Source of the DNA: Incurvaria masculella | Lineage: Eukaryota > Arthropoda > Insecta > Lepidoptera > Incurvariidae | Direction of reading: 5' to 3' | Assembly (NCBI GenBank): GCA_946894095.1 | Contig: OX335642.1 | Coordinates: forward strand, 27,291,021 to 27,355,020 | Length of the DNA stretch: 64,000 bases | Part shown: in pieces, positions 24,149 to 37,479 of the stretch | How positions within the stretch are numbered: the first letter of the stretch is position 1 | Layout of the letters: each line of letters begins with the position of its first letter | Program-made: the position numbers and the translations under genes | The notes under the pieces: model-generated | Seen by the model: only the letters and a program-made list of their open reading frames with translations | What the model was told of the DNA's origin: nothing | Database searches by the model: none

Positions 24149-25535
24149 ATAATGTTCTATCGAATAATTAATATGCATAAGTAATGTATGAGTGACTTTC
24201 TACTTAGACATTTGTTTCTTTTGTCGTGCTTTCGATACGTAAAATCAACTTACTAACTCTTAATTTGAATTGCTCACTCATCTTGATTAATAGTTTAAAT
24301 TGCGTTTTACTGAACACAGTTCATAAATATAAGATTTGTAATAATTTTATAACACCCTTGCTACCTTGAAATTATCATTATTCCGTCCTTTTTATTTTCA
24401 TATCCAAACCATTTCATTCCATCGATCTTCTAAAACATTTAACGTTTGTATGTAATTCCTTTTATATTCCTATTTATGTACGTAGCAACTAGTATCGATT
24501 GATCCATAATCATTTCAGGGTATTTCTGAACTACCTTGTGAATAAATAAGTCAAACATTACTGTGTCGGCAGGTTCAGAGGAAACAATTTGTAACAGCAA
24601 TCAAAACTTCGCATGGAAGCTTCGATAAAGCTCAGTAAGTACATATTTGACCAATTACTAGAAAAGTACTTTTTAATTCGTTGGTAGGAAAAAAGTTTCA
24701 CAGTTAACGTTATGTAATTAATAACGTAATTTATAATTAAACTAGTATATGAACGAAACTTCGCTCGCGTAAAGTTCACCACATTTAAGCCCACCTCCCA
24801 CAATTTGGGCAAATTATCTTCAAATTACCTGTATACGCTTATAATTGAGAGGAAAAGAAAGCTATCCATAAAAAAAACCGCCTAAATTAGATTAGTGGTT
24901 CTCAAGTTTTAAGTAGACGGAAAGACATCCGTCCCCGATTAGGTTATTCGAGAGGACTTAAATCGGTGATCTTCGGATAACACGCCCGATTCTTCAACCA
25001 ATCCACCAACGTGGCCATTGGGTTACATTGTCTGTCTAACATGATATTTTTATTCTATATATGTATATAAAGTTTGAACTCACAACTGTCCCCGCTCTAT
25101 ACGTACTTCATTGTGCTGACTTTTTTTATGATATTTTTTTTACTTTTTTCTTTTTTACTAATTTTAATCGACATTTAAGATTTTTTTAAATATGTTGAAA
25201 AGAAAAAATGAATGTTTTCAAATAAAATAGAAAAAAAAATCAAAATCATCTGAAATTTAAATTAAATTCGAAACCATTGTATTGTTAATGTTTTAAGTTC
25301 CTGAGTTAGTGAGCATCTCTTAATTATGTTCACCCCTTCATGATTCTAATGTGGAACTTCTTTTCTTGTAACAATTTTAAAGGTTACCTAGGGTATTATT
25401 ATAACAAAAAAAAACATTTTATATATAAAGATCATTTATGGGATTTTTATCTCGTAACCATAAATATAAGCGAGTCACACTAAAACTTCGCGTTTTTCTT
25501 TTTAATTTATCGATGCATTTTTGTAATAATGTTTT

Positions 25536-25974
25536 GAGCGGCTCGTAGCCTAGCTGCGCGGTGAGTTGCCTAGTATACCAGAGGTCTGGGTTCAAATCCT
25601 CACCACGTTCATGTACCACTTTCTTTCTCATTATGCATTGAATAAGTGCATTTCGTCACGGATGAGAGCTGCTCTGTGCTTCGGAATCCATATAAAACTG
25701 TAGCTCCCCTTCCTTTACTATGTAAATTTTCCGGGTTCAAACCCGGCCGAGTTGGTACCATCGCATTGGATGATAATCTACCACCTAGTGGGTATTCCAC
25801 CACCTAGTGGCAATGAAAAGGTGTCCGTGTTTTCTATCCAGTTCAATGCAGCCATGCTCATAAAGGGAAGGTTCTAGCATGGCACCTAATTCCTTCGTAT
25901 GTATTGTGTATTGGGCTAATATCATAGCATTATAAGCTAATATAATATCCAACCATGTCAGGATCAAAAAAAAT
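25536..25974 (+). mobile_element. SINE copy with tRNA-like head (type A)
   Basis: Full-length copy. The head has TCGTAGCCTAGCTGCGCGG (A-box-like) and GGTCTGGGTTCAAATCCTC (B box), so it is tRNA-derived and pol III type. Body and tail follow in family order, ending ACCATGTCAGG plus A-run. Odd: a small internal tandem duplication of 'CACCTAGTGG' near 25780-25810 lengthens it. Confidence 0.75.
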
Positions 25975-26003
25975 AAGTTTCTTGCATATAATAGAGGATA
26001 CTA

Positions 26004-26170
26004 ATGCTGAGATAAATAGTCGTAACGAATAACGAAAAGTAGTACTTTGTGACTTCATTTCGACACACTTTGTATGGACGAAATTCAAAGTAAGGCAAAG
26101 TGACGTCACAAAACACTACTTTTCATTAGTATTTGTTTCTTTTACGAGCCTTTATTTCTGAGCCTAAGAC
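26004..26170. mobile_element. MITE, family M2, copy 1
   Basis: Terminal repeats GCTGAGATAAATAGTCGTAA / GGCTCAGAAATAAAGGCTCG, then AAAAGTAGT on both sides and CACTTTGTATGGACGAAATT in the middle. Shares ends and centre with 36346-36502. Confidence 0.65.
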
Positions 26171-28518
26171 GTTGTAAAATTACACTAAAGAGAAAAAAAA
26201 ACCTTTGAAAACACCAGCTGTTCTATGTAAACATATTTTAATTATGCTCTATTAATACAAATGAATAAATATAGTTTCTCTGCAGACCCAAAGAAATGGC
26301 GGTGGAAAGGAAATCTTGCGAGGAGAGATTCGCTTAAAATGTTGGAGCGCGGAGCTCTTTGGAAAGTTTGTTCCATGCAAATGAGGGGCGACTGATTTCA
26401 CAGAAGTTACAGCCAGTTCGAGTGCAGTCGGTATGATGCGCACTTTCCTACGAAAAGTAGAATTCTGCACGTAATGTTGGCGCAAATGGCGGTCCTAGAG
26501 TAATGTTATTATTTAACTGATTAATAATACATTGCAAATCATATATTAGAATCAAAATAGTAACAAGATTGTTTTCATAAAATAACCTAAAACCAAATCA
26601 ACTATTCGGTTGATATATAGTCTGATATTGGCATACCAAAGTTATTTTCCTAGGTTTTAGTGGCCGACGTTTCGAACTGTCCCGGGCAGTTCATTTTCAG
26701 GGCGAGTGCGTGCGTGCGGCTGGTCTGTCAAACGTACTGAAAGTAAATGTAGACGCAAAAAACGAGTACAGGCTAGGTGTAAATTGACTTTCTGTACTCA
26801 CAGTCTAAGTGCGTATTCCTCAAACAGCTGTGATGATCTGACTGGTCGGTCAAATGCTGTTGAGGAGGGCGATCCTGGCGAGGCTCACACAGATGTCTGG
26901 AACGTCGCATCTGAGCAAACGATGATGAAAATGATGAATTAAATCCTCTATTCAAAGTCATATTCTTCTTAAAATAATATATTTTTTTTGTTTAATTTGA
27001 TTATGGGGACAAGAAAGAAAGAAGTACATAACTCGGGACAAAATCACTAGGCTATAGGCGCACACCAAAAATACACATAAAGGTTACCTGATTTGTAACC
27101 TACGACCGTGACGTGAGCTTTTCTCTCGTTGATTCCCACATCCCATAACTCAAGTCCACCTATTGTATGTCCTCCGGGATCTGCCAATCCCAAATTGGCT
27201 TAGAGGCTAAGTTAAATTTATGTGATCGGAAATGTGAACTGCGCCCGCTTTGGTCAACCCTACATGTAACTGAAGCATTTCGGACGGAGCATCGCCGACC
27301 ACAAAGCAATTTCATGCTTTCCGCGTTGTTAAAATTGTTATTTTTTGGTTCATGTGATAATGATTACAACTGGAATGCACCATCGTTTATGGGGGGCGGA
27401 AGGATTTCCAATCTGGCTGGAAGAAAGTGGGTAGTAGCAAAAATTAGGTTGTGCCACAAGCTGCCGTATATTCCATTAGGACACTCTCATACTTGACGAG
27501 ATAATACAATTTAGGAATCGTAAGGAGTAAATATATTGTAAATGGATAGTTTAGAATGCATATCAAATAAAAAACCATCGATCTCTGGATGAGGCGATGG
27601 GTAGTAATGATAACAAGTTACACTGGACGGATATCTTTAGGATGAAGAGACTGACAAGCCTACCCTAGTCTCTCAGCAATGTCACCTTCTCCTGGAGGCT
27701 CTCTGGGACTGTTTATGGCTTCCACTAAGCTTCTCTCAAAATCAAGGATTTTGCCATGGCTGCTGAAATGCGACTATTCAAGGTTATTTTTCCCGCGCTT
27801 TACCAGCGTCACTTTGTAGGTGCGACACAAGTTTAAAATGCACCATATGTGGCAGTCCTCAGTTTGATAAGGAAATGGGTAACTAGTTAAATATATGGAA
27901 ACTTGTGCACGGATTGGCGTAAAATCGAACATAGCAGAACTTTATCTAATGATGTTTAACGATGCTTACAGTGTATGCTGATCCATCGTAAATTCGAGTA
28001 AAATCTTGCAATCTTTTTTTTCTTAGAGTTTGGAATGATTTAAAATTAGGAACGTGCTTCTACTTTAATTGTTTTGGAGCGATGAAGAAAACTATTACAG
28101 ACGATTGAAATCATCAGAAAATTCATTAAAGATCTGCACCTACGGATAAAAAAAAACACATTTTTTACATGTATGTATAAACCCAATGTACAAGGTAATA
28201 TTATCGAATAAAATGAATGTAATCGATGTAAAAAAATATATCTCCATTATAAATTAATTCAAAGTTTCCCCACTTTTGGTGCTTATTTTCCTGGCATATC
28301 CTGCCGTTTGTACATTCACAGTTTTTACTAAATAATGAGAAAAATATCCCCAAAAATTATGTCAAACTGTGCTTTTGACAACAATTTACTACTCAAAAGG
28401 CAATATGTCTAATAGGTGAACTCTCAGCGATGGCGCAAATCTCCTACACCCAGTCAATACCCTCCGCCTATGTGTGGCGCCTCCATCTTCGATTTTCGTG
28501 CGAGACAGGCAGTAGACT
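26171..28518. other. No recognisable gene
   Basis: Includes GTGGCCGACGTTTCGAACTG (26660), which resembles a known insect repeat phrase, and a 109-codon plus frame (27167-27496) without recognisable sequence. Confidence 0.45.
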
Positions 28519-29715
28519 AGGAGTTCGCGACAAAAATGGTAACGATAACGTAAATGGCTGAAACTGGGTTCACGGGATAAAGTACAACCCTCTGAAGCTA
28601 AATGTGTCAGTCTGCCTGTTCCAAGTGGTTGCGTTACGTAGATAAGGCGCCTAAAAAAGTAGTTATGGTGACAAAAAATACATATGATACGGTAAATGGA
28701 TGCAAATGACGAAGCATGAAAGTATCAATACATACTTGCTTAGCAATACAAAAACTGAACAAATCTTTGGTTGAATTTAGTAGATATTGGCGATTTAGTT
28801 TACAGATATAACTTTAGGTATATTTAAGTATTTAATTGAGTAACCGTCTGGTTATTGTTGTATAATTAATAGGTATCGATGTTTCCAGATAATCAGTATA
28901 TTCGGGGGAACGGCATAACGTATAATATGCAGATCGTATAATGTCATATTTTAACAAAATTTTAAAACCATGCACAACGTATAATCGGCAGATCGTATAA
29001 TCTTATACGTAGTGCATGAAGAAGTCCAAAAAAATAAATTACTTATTTCTCCATGCATAACGTATAATAGTCACAACGTATAATGTTATGATCTTTATTT
29101 AACAAAAAAAGAAAACCATGCATATCATATAATCCTAAAATATTTTATACGATAAGCGCCCTTATCGATATAAGATTAAAGATTATACTCGCACGCGACT
29201 TTTCGACCGTCTCAATTAGCGTTGTAGCAAATTGTTACTCTTCAACAGATATCGATTCGTAGCAATTTCAGCCTTCAATGTATCGTTGTTAGGGCGCTTT
29301 ATGCAGTGCTTCTTGGCATATTATACGTTCTGCATGGTTTTCTTTTTTTGTGAATTCATGTTATGAATATTATACGTTGTGACTATTATACGTTCTGCAT
29401 GATGCAAAGAGTTTATTTTATTTTTAAACTCATGCACAACGTATAACATTATACGTTGTGACTATTATACGATATGCATGGTTTTAGTTTTTTGGAAAAA
29501 AATAAGATTATACGTTGTGAATATTATACGTAGTGAATACGACTCGTATATTCATCAGCAGGTACATACCAGCATCTATTTTTTATAGCCAATCTAGAAA
29601 ACGCAACCACTTGGGACGGGCAGACCGACATATTAAGCATCAGAGGGTTGGTCTCTAACATGTCAACGCTGATTCAGCCATTTACCTAATCGTGACCAAA
29701 AATGTCGTGACCTCC
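28519..29715. mobile_element. Nested foldback element with ACGTATAAT arrays
   Basis: Large inverted repeat. Outer arms 28519-28647 and 29592-29715 share CGACA, TGGCTGA, CAACCCTCTGA and CCAAGTGGTTGCGTT blocks in opposite orientation. Inner arms (about 28905-29160 and 29270-29550) share AAAACCATGCA units. These hold about 16 copies of ACGTATAAT or near variants, mostly on the plus strand in the left half and on the minus strand in the right half. No transposase frame inside. About 250 bp between the left outer and inner arms has no partner on the right. Confidence 0.7.
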
Positions 29716-31138
29716 CGGAATACAGCCCTCGGCGCGAGAAAGTCGGGCGACTGTCCGCTACCCCCGCGCACCTTCAAACGCCCACACGCCCGGGGGCGAT
29801 TCTACGAGCACACATGTTTATGTTTCGCTTCTTTTCGCGGTAGTGTTTTTATTCTTTGCTTATATTAAAATATGACAAAACCGAGTGCAGTGTTCTGTCT
29901 ATGGATGATGAAAAACAATACAATACAATACAATTAAATTAAAAACGGCCGGGGATAATGGACTATGACAAGTTTGATGTAATAATTCGTAAAATTTAGG
30001 TACGTAGCATGCGTTATTGTAGGCAATGTATGGAAATATATCAAATCAAATTAAATCAATTTATTTTTTTGCATATACATTTTAGTGCAGTGTACAACAA
30101 GAACATAATGGTACATTGTCTAACTCGGTCTTTAAAAATGCTACCTAGATATAGGTGTGGCAATGCTTGTGAAAGAAAAATACATGCATTTACATTAAAC
30201 CATGAAACACAAAAGTATAGTACAATTAAAATAAAAAAAAAAACAAAACATTTAAATCCTCCCTACGATTGGACTAAGTATATCTGTGTATATGGACCGT
30301 GTATATCTGTAGAGTAGATTTTATAAACCTGAGGCCCATGGACCCGTTAGGTGGCATGAGTGCTTGAGGTCCATATTTGATATGACGATGATAAATACTA
30401 CGCGTGGTTAAAAAAAATAATACATCTTTACTTTTTCTGAAGCCAGAAATATTTTTTTTAATTGTTTATTATCTTGCATTTCATTTGAGTTTGGAAGTGG
30501 TCCGAAATATTTTGAAAAATTGGTAAGAGGTCCATGCCTACAAAAATATTTGGAAACCCAGCTGTAGACGAAGAGAAAGAAGTACATATAATCCAAGCAT
30601 ACTGCGTGGTGCCTGCCGCGCCGAAGTGCGTGATGGTATGTATGTATGTGGATACACCAGCTATATTAATTTTGGTGTGACTGAATATCTCATTTGGTTT
30701 CAATAAAACCCGGAACATATTCAGTTTATTTTTATGTTTTATAGTTAGGTCAATATCACAAATATATGGTGTCGCATTTTTAAAGAAAACATATTTCATA
30801 TAGTAAAAGGAATTAATAATATATACATCGCCTTGAATCCAAACGGATCAACAGAAATTTCGCAGAATGGAATTTTATTCTTTAAATACAGATATGATCC
30901 ATGTTGTATGTATTTAAAATGTTTTATTGTTATAAAATGTATGATCATAGAATTGGAGCACCCTAAATAAATAACATGTTTCATAAGAGAGGTAGGTAGG
31001 AACGATAAAGTGCTAAAAAATGCGACCACATAATTTTCCTTCGCTTAAGGGTGCTACGGAAAGGTGTGGTAGGATTTGTGTTACGCACTTCGAAATTTTT
31101 ATTTTTTGGCCTTTGTGAATTTGTTTAGTCTTGCTTTT
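29716..31138. other. No recognisable gene
   Basis: A CpG-richer patch at 29720-29830 borders the foldback. The frames at 30009-30317 (plus) and 30458-30799 (minus) are AT-biased and unrecognised. Confidence 0.5.
29915..29934 (+). repeat. CAATA microsatellite
   Basis: Three to four perfect CAATA units within AT-rich sequence. Confidence 0.85.
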
Positions 31139-31370
31139 GTCATTTACGGACATGGATAAATAATATCACAACTACTGTCATAATATTAGCCCACCACACC
31201 GAATTTCCGAATAAACTCAATGATATATCAGGAACTTTCATAATAGTACGATTTCATCGAGGTGGATGGAAAACACGGTTATCATTTAATTGCCGCTTAG
31301 ACCATCACTTATTCAACGAAAATGTTCTAACCCACCTAGTGAGTAAGGAAAAACAAGGCTAAGGACGCAA
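31139..31370 (-). mobile_element. SINE fragment (tail and body)
   Basis: Diverged minus-strand copy: GGACATGGATAAATAATA at the tail, GTGGATGGAAAACACGG, GCCGCTTAGACCATC, CCCACCTAGTGAGTAAGG. No head. Confidence 0.55.
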
Positions 31371-31961
31371 CGTTAAAACAAATCAATCTCAGGTCCGAAA
31401 GAAAGAAGTTAACCCCCCCACCCCCCGGCGTCAATCCATTGTGAACATAAACTTATGATTCTATTCTTTTTCAACCTTCTAAGTCATTGTCCGACAAACT
31501 CACACCACAAACATTCCTTAAAACATTTATCAAACCCTTAAAACGGAAAACAATGAGAAGGAAGAATATACGCCACTGCTCGTATTTCTCCGGCGACCAA
31601 CGTACGTATACCGCTTGCCATCATAGGGGGTACAGATGCATAAATAATATTTATATCCCTCTTAACTGCGCCCATTTTTCGCTCAGTCCACAACGGGCAA
31701 TCCCCTTTCATTAATCAACCGACGAAAATTCTCAGATTTGCATACGCGCTCGTTCCCAACTTCGCGGCCTTTAGGCAATTACGTACGTTAGGTCGGTGCT
31801 ACAGACGTCTTAGATGCAGACTGAGAACGATGTGTTGACACGGTTGACTCTCGAAAATATCTTAACCACTTGAATATGGGACGTGCATTGGTCAGTAAAT
31901 ATTAACATTTTGAGAAGGATATTCAGAAGTAATACAGAAAAATGTGATATTACGAATCGAC

Positions 31962-32042
31962 ACGAAGCAAGGATTCATTCATTCATTCACTTAAGTTAGC
32001 TTGTCACCAAAACCATATTTGGCATCAGATGCTTGGGTGAAA
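31962..32042 (+). repeat. 'CCGTGAAGCAAGGA' repeat family, partial
   Basis: ACACGAAGCAAGGATTCATT followed by CACCAAAACCATATTTGGCA and TCAGATGC, the same two blocks as at 3188-3290 but in swapped order. Confidence 0.45.
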
Positions 32043-32340
32043 GATCGCTTTTTAAGAGAAAGTTAGTCAGCTTCAGTAATCGTCCCGTTATAATAAATAT
32101 ATTTAGATATATATTAGATGTAGATATATGCATAAATAAATTAAGAAAAAAATAACAACAACCATATCCCATTAGAGTAGACATATGTAGTAATAAAGGC
32201 AATACAAATACGAGTAGATTCATTTTTATTTTAGAATTGCACAATGTTTTTGTGAAATATTTGCTCCTTTTGCCGTATGAGTACTTTTTATAGAGGAGTT
32301 TTTTTTATAAAAAACCGGCATGGGTAGCTGTGCTGGAGAC

Positions 32341-32650
32341 CAATGGTGTTCAGAAAAGCCGAATACATTACGCCTCACGAAACCACGCTCATCGAGGCAC
32401 CGTAACAGCGGATTTGCGGACTATCTCTCAGTTATCGAGCTTGTTCAAATTACGCTTGAAGATTACCAGGTTATGGATTTGAGGAAAGGCACCCGCTGGC
32501 AGACAGTTCCATATCCTGGCGGTGCGGCAGAGAAATGAGTTTGAGAAACGGTTCGTTCTCAAAAGCCTAATGTCAACCACAAGGGGGTGCTCTGATTCTC
32601 TACGGCGGGTTCTCCGGATATAAGTAGTTGATGCAAATCTAATAATTTTG
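32341..32650 (-). mobile_element. Non-LTR (jockey/CR1-like) retrotransposon 3' end
   Basis: Best copy of a LINE 3' end. On the minus strand it reads a run ending SNSFLCRTARIWNCLPAG, then FKRNLNKL. This is the 'R.W..LP....P......FK..LN' C-terminus typical of jockey/CR1-type reverse transcriptases. A conserved 3' UTR follows (GAGGCACCGT, then GTTTCGTGAGGCG). Related fragments occur at 1608, 43795, 45005 and 46415. The upstream RT core is missing, so it is 5'-truncated. Confidence 0.7.
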
Positions 32651-33685
32651 ACGATTTTTACATTTCTTAATAGGGTATTTTTTTTTACATTTGTCTTTAT
32701 TAAAAATCGGATGTCATCCAGCATCCAAATATGAAAAACATAAAGTCCTTTTAATTTCTTGTTCAACTAAGATATTTCTTATTTTAACGTTGTCGAATTG
32801 AATGCCAAGTATGACTTGCTTGATAACCAATTTCGAATTGCTTGCAAACAATATTTTTAATTAATTTGAAATACAATCTTAATTGATATTTTCTTTCTGG
32901 TCCTACTTGTGAATCCCATGCACGGGTGTCATTATTCCGAGCGTTTTGCGTCGTTCTTTTGTTTCCCAATGAGAAATTCTCGCTCCTCCGAAATAATAAA
33001 AGAAAGAAACATTTAAATGAAGAAGACGATCTGATTTATAGTGGATCAGATCTCTTGAGAAATTGCCGAATGAGAATATTTTTCTTTACTTTCCGCTCGT
33101 TAGGCATTCGTCCATTGTTGGCAGAGGTGACAAAAATATATTTCTTTTTATGAATTGTAAGACAATTAATTGTTAACGTTTCGGTCTAAAGAAGAAAACA
33201 ATCACAAAATGTTTTTTACATAATTTGAATAATGGTTATACCATGTCTCTTTGCAATACAGAGAATCCAATTTTCCATTTTTTACTTGAACAAAAATATT
33301 TAAATGTATATCTCAGATAATCTTCTCTCGTTCCTTAGTTGCAAAGGTTCTTTTTACGGATTGCGAGAAATAATTATATTTTTGCACATGAAAATATGTC
33401 TGAATTGGATTTTCACGTTTTATCATTATGTGAGAAATAAATTACCATACAATACATTTACCTCACGATAAAAATATATTTTAGAATTTTAAGGAATGTG
33501 ACTCTGTAAAATTTTTCCAAGAACAATTTTTACAATTTTAGCAATCAGGTTCATTGAATTTCGTTTATTATATAAAATACATTTCAGTTTATTCGAGATT
33601 CAAAACATTTGAATGTATTTTTGATATTACTTGAAATTTTATATTTTCGATTAGACTTTATTTATAATATGATACGAAGAAGATA

Positions 33686-33918
33686 TTGTGAGACATATGA
33701 AAAATAAGTAATATATTAATGCACATTCAATTGATTATTCTCATTTTCATGGCATTAGCTAAGCACAAGTGATGGCAAGAAATATCACCGTTTAATCCGA
33801 TCAATATTTTATTAAATGGATTATTTGTCATGTTGTATTTTCTAACTGAAGCAAACAATTCTAAAACAATTTAGTCCTTAATTTCAAAATTATTTTAGTA
33901 ACAATACTAAAAATAAAA
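33686..33918 (+). repeat. AT-rich direct repeat, copy 1
   Basis: About 230 bp duplicated at 37033-37270: TCTCATTTTCAT, GATGGCAAGAAAT, TTGTCAT, TATTTTCTAACTGAAGC, TAGTCCTTAATTT. Unclassified. Confidence 0.65.
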
Positions 33919-34737
33919 AATAAATCGATTGTGTGATCGTAAATCTATCCTTTCCCTAAAAACTGTTATCTAATGACTACTCCTCAATAGTTATCAGACC
34001 TTATTTATTAATTTCTGATCAAACATAATTGAAATATTAAAGTTTTTTTCAAAAATGATTGTATTACGAATTTACAGTTTAGAGGTGGTTGCTAGGGCGG
34101 GATGCTATACACAACGAACATTACTATAAATAAATGTATTCTTTACATTTCCTTCATTCCTGTATAAGTACAACTATGTTTTTTTTAATAAAGTTGACAA
34201 AACATATTTCCTAAAAAAAAGGCTTTGAATTTTGACTAAGAAAACAATCTCAATTGTATCTCTAATGCAAAACGTGTGCAGAATTTATTTTATTATTCAT
34301 TCAATATGATTAAAAAATAATTAATAATAAAAAATAATAATTAAAAAAAGTTTTAAAAATGATTGAAAGGTAAATAAATAATCTCGCTAAACAACAGAAA
34401 TCGAGGTGTGGAAACGTTTAGAATTTGCAAAGCTTCAAGGCGTATTTTTAATTACGTTTATAAGCACACGTTAAGAGTGTTGCTTCCAGCTATTTGCTTA
34501 GCAGTGACCAAAGTGGTAGGTTAACTCAGGATTATAATCCTTCACCGTAAACAAACATGAATAATGTTACAGTAAGACAGTCGCCTAAAAAATATCTCTG
34601 GCTCCATGACCTTCCGTCGAATTGAAGGCACTTTAAAATCAAAGAAATATGGCTACAACAGTCATCAGTATATGACAAATGACCAGACTCTGAACGAAAT
34701 ATGTGAAATAACCAAAAATATATCTCCGAAAAGGGTA

Positions 34738-34866
34738 AAATGTACCCTGAATCCGAACTATGCCCAGCCTCAACGGTCAAAAACGGTCTCCCATCTAAAA
34801 CAAAACCGCGCTCAGAGTTGCTTCACCCAGCTTATCGAACCACCACTAGGCTACCGAGGGTTTGAG
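34738..34866 (-). mobile_element. SINE type-B head fragment
   Basis: Only the 5S-like head and adjoining body survive. The minus strand reads GAAGCAACTCTGAGCGCGGT, then GATGGGAGACCG, then GACCGTTGAGGCTGGGC. GATGGGAGACCG is identical to the matching part of 5S rRNA. Confidence 0.6.
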
Positions 34867-35602
34867 GACAGTTATGAATAAGTATAAATATATTTCAAGA
34901 GTATTATTATTTGTATGAAAATTATAATTATAAGTGCGTTACCATTCATCAATCTATAATTTATTTGTTAAATATTTGTATAGATAGAAATTGCTACATT
35001 CGGGATTGACCTTACGCAACGTAATGTTAACGATCCCTATTTAAATTGAATGGTAACAGCCACCATTAAATACAGGTCTTGGTGTACAATTTAGGATGAC
35101 TAGGCTGTGTCGAATCTACGCCCGCGGCGCTGAATCACCTAGACTAGACTAAACTATAAGGCGTAGTTCGTAACGCCGCTAATCCCCTAAGTGGCAGCAA
35201 GCGGTATTCAAATTTACAACCCCAAAGCTTTTAAGACACATGCCAAATCTACACACTCATTAATTACATGACTAGGCATAATATTTCAGAAGGGGTGACT
35301 TAGGCGGTGCTTGGCAATATTTCGCAATACGCGAGATTTAATTTTATAGTAGAAATATAACATGCAAGATTATTGAAAAATCGGAAAAACTGTATAAATT
35401 TTGAGGTTTTATAACTCGTGGCGCTTTTTTTCAAAGATTTAATTAATCCGTGTAAATAAAACCAGCTCAGTTTATTTAAGCATTTCATCATAAATATTTG
35501 TTAGTATCAATAAATTATGCAAACAATATTCAAATTTGTATTGCACAAACAATCGTCACTTAGCCAAGGCCATACACAAGGAGTGGCGAACACAAGTATG
35601 TA

Positions 35603-35880
35603 GTTTTTAGGGTTCCGTACCCAAAGGGTGAAAACGAAACCCTATTACTAAGCCTCTGCTGTCCGTCCATCCGTCTGTCACAGGGCTGTATCTCATGAAC
35701 CGTAATAGGTATGCATCTGAAATTTTCACAGAGTATGCATTTATGTTGCCGCTATAACAACAAAATAGGTAAAATTGGAAAAATATAAAAATTAAAGTGA
35801 GGCCCCATACAAAAACCGTGATTTTTTTGTGTTATATCTTGTACGATGGTGCGGATCCCTTCTTGCACTTGGCCGGTTTT
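35603..35880 (-). repeat. Lepidopteran 'GGGTTCCGT' interspersed repeat
   Basis: Minus-strand copy from TTAGGGTTCCGTACCCAAAG to CTTGCACTTGGCCGGTTTTT. Well conserved throughout. Confidence 0.8.
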
Positions 35881-36345
35881 TGTATATAGCATCACCAAAG
35901 CAGTGCCATGTCTTTCCTGCACTATAAGAAGATAGGCCGGAGACCTGGATGACACTCACTACTCGCGCGGACAACTCCTGGAGCGGTGATGAAATACGAT
36001 GGTACGAGTATCACGTCGACGTTGTAACGGTGGTTATTCTTCAGAGACCAGTTCGAAGCGCGTTCTTATGGCGGTAGACAAATCCGACTATATTATTGCT
36101 TTTTCGCGCGCGTCCTGTGGTATGTGGTAGTTCCGTCTTTCTTCTCTCAGGGACAGGATGAGAAGGAACGATAAGAAGGTTTAGCAATGTTTTCAGGTAA
36201 GTATAGTTTTGGTGGAAAAATAAGTTCATAGTGCCTCCAAATTTCATTCGATTTTATTAAATACGTTCATCAAATTTGAAATAAAAGAACCTAAGACTTG
36301 CACCAGGGAGCGTGTTACACACTTACCGAGTATAAAACGAACGCT

Positions 36346-36502
36346 TCTTAGGCTGAGATAATTAGTCGTAAAATAAACAAAGAATAACGGAATGTAGTAC
36401 TTTCTTACGACATTTTGTATGGACGAAATGTTATTTTGACACTATTAATATTACTTTCGGTTAGTGTTAGTTGCAGTTGCGACTATTTATCTCAGCTTAA
36501 GA
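36346..36502. mobile_element. MITE, family M2, copy 2
   Basis: Terminal repeats CTTAGGCTGAGATAATTAGT / CTTAAGCTGAGATAAATAGT; centre TTTTGTATGGACGAAAT is shared with copy 1. Confidence 0.7.
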
Positions 36503-37032
36503 GTGATAGGGTATACTAAGCCAGTAGGGCTCGAATAATGTCTCTAAAAGGCCACCATGGTCTCGAGATTCCAATCGAAATTAATTTACAAAAAAGTTAA
36601 CTAAATCTACCCAACGGCTGTACTTAGCAAACAGAGGGTGGCAAAAGTTAGTCCTGTGTGCGTGTTTTGCCGAAATTAGGCCGCCCAGGCTTGTCCGAAC
36701 CACTCTTAAGTCGCGTTAAGCTTTTTGCCTTCAGCTGCCACCCACCCAGCCACCTGGAAGGTGGCTGTCCCCCTCGCAGCGACATTAATCTCGCATCCGA
36801 ATGCCTTCCGACGTGTCCCAACATGCTGTATACACACTGACATATACGAGCGTACCTACACGTGCCGCCTGCAAGAAATCGCTCCGAGACGAAATTGTAA
36901 AGCGGCTGATCTGACTTTGGTGGTTGAAGTGGGTGAGTAATTACAATTATTATTAAAGTCCTTTGCAAATAGTTTATATGGAATATATTTTTTTATTACG
37001 AATATTTTTTTCATTACTAATTTGAAGTAATT

Positions 37033-37270
37033 TTGTGAGGCATAAACAAAATAAATAATATATCAATACAGTTTCAATTGATGATTCTCATTTTCATAGC
37101 ATTAAACATAAGTGAGTAGGGACTGATGGCAAGAAATTCACAGTATAATCCAATAAATGCTATATTAATTGGCTTTTTTGTCATATTATATTTTCTAACT
37201 GAAGCTAACAATATCAGAACAACCTAGTCCTTAATTTTAATATTAACTTCAGTAAAACCCTAAAAATATA
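37033..37270 (+). repeat. AT-rich direct repeat, copy 2
   Basis: Same orientation as copy 1, 3.3 kb away, about 75-80% alike by eye with several small indels. Confidence 0.65.
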
Positions 37271-37479
37271 TATTTTTAACATTTATAAACGGTTTAAGTT
37301 AGATTACCAAATAATAAAAAAAAAAAACTCAATGTTTATGAAGATATCATTGTTTGGGCCACTTCAAAATCTTTTTCACATTTTAAAAGAAAGCATTCCA
37401 ACTGACCGGAAACGCTTCAGCATGCATGGACGTCATTTTTGACCTACCGCATGCATGTGACAGTTACCAAAAAAAACGT

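Noticed and set aside
28900..29550. CRISPR-like array
   Set aside because: The repeated ACGTATAAT units are short, unevenly spaced and flip strand at the centre; this is a eukaryotic foldback element.
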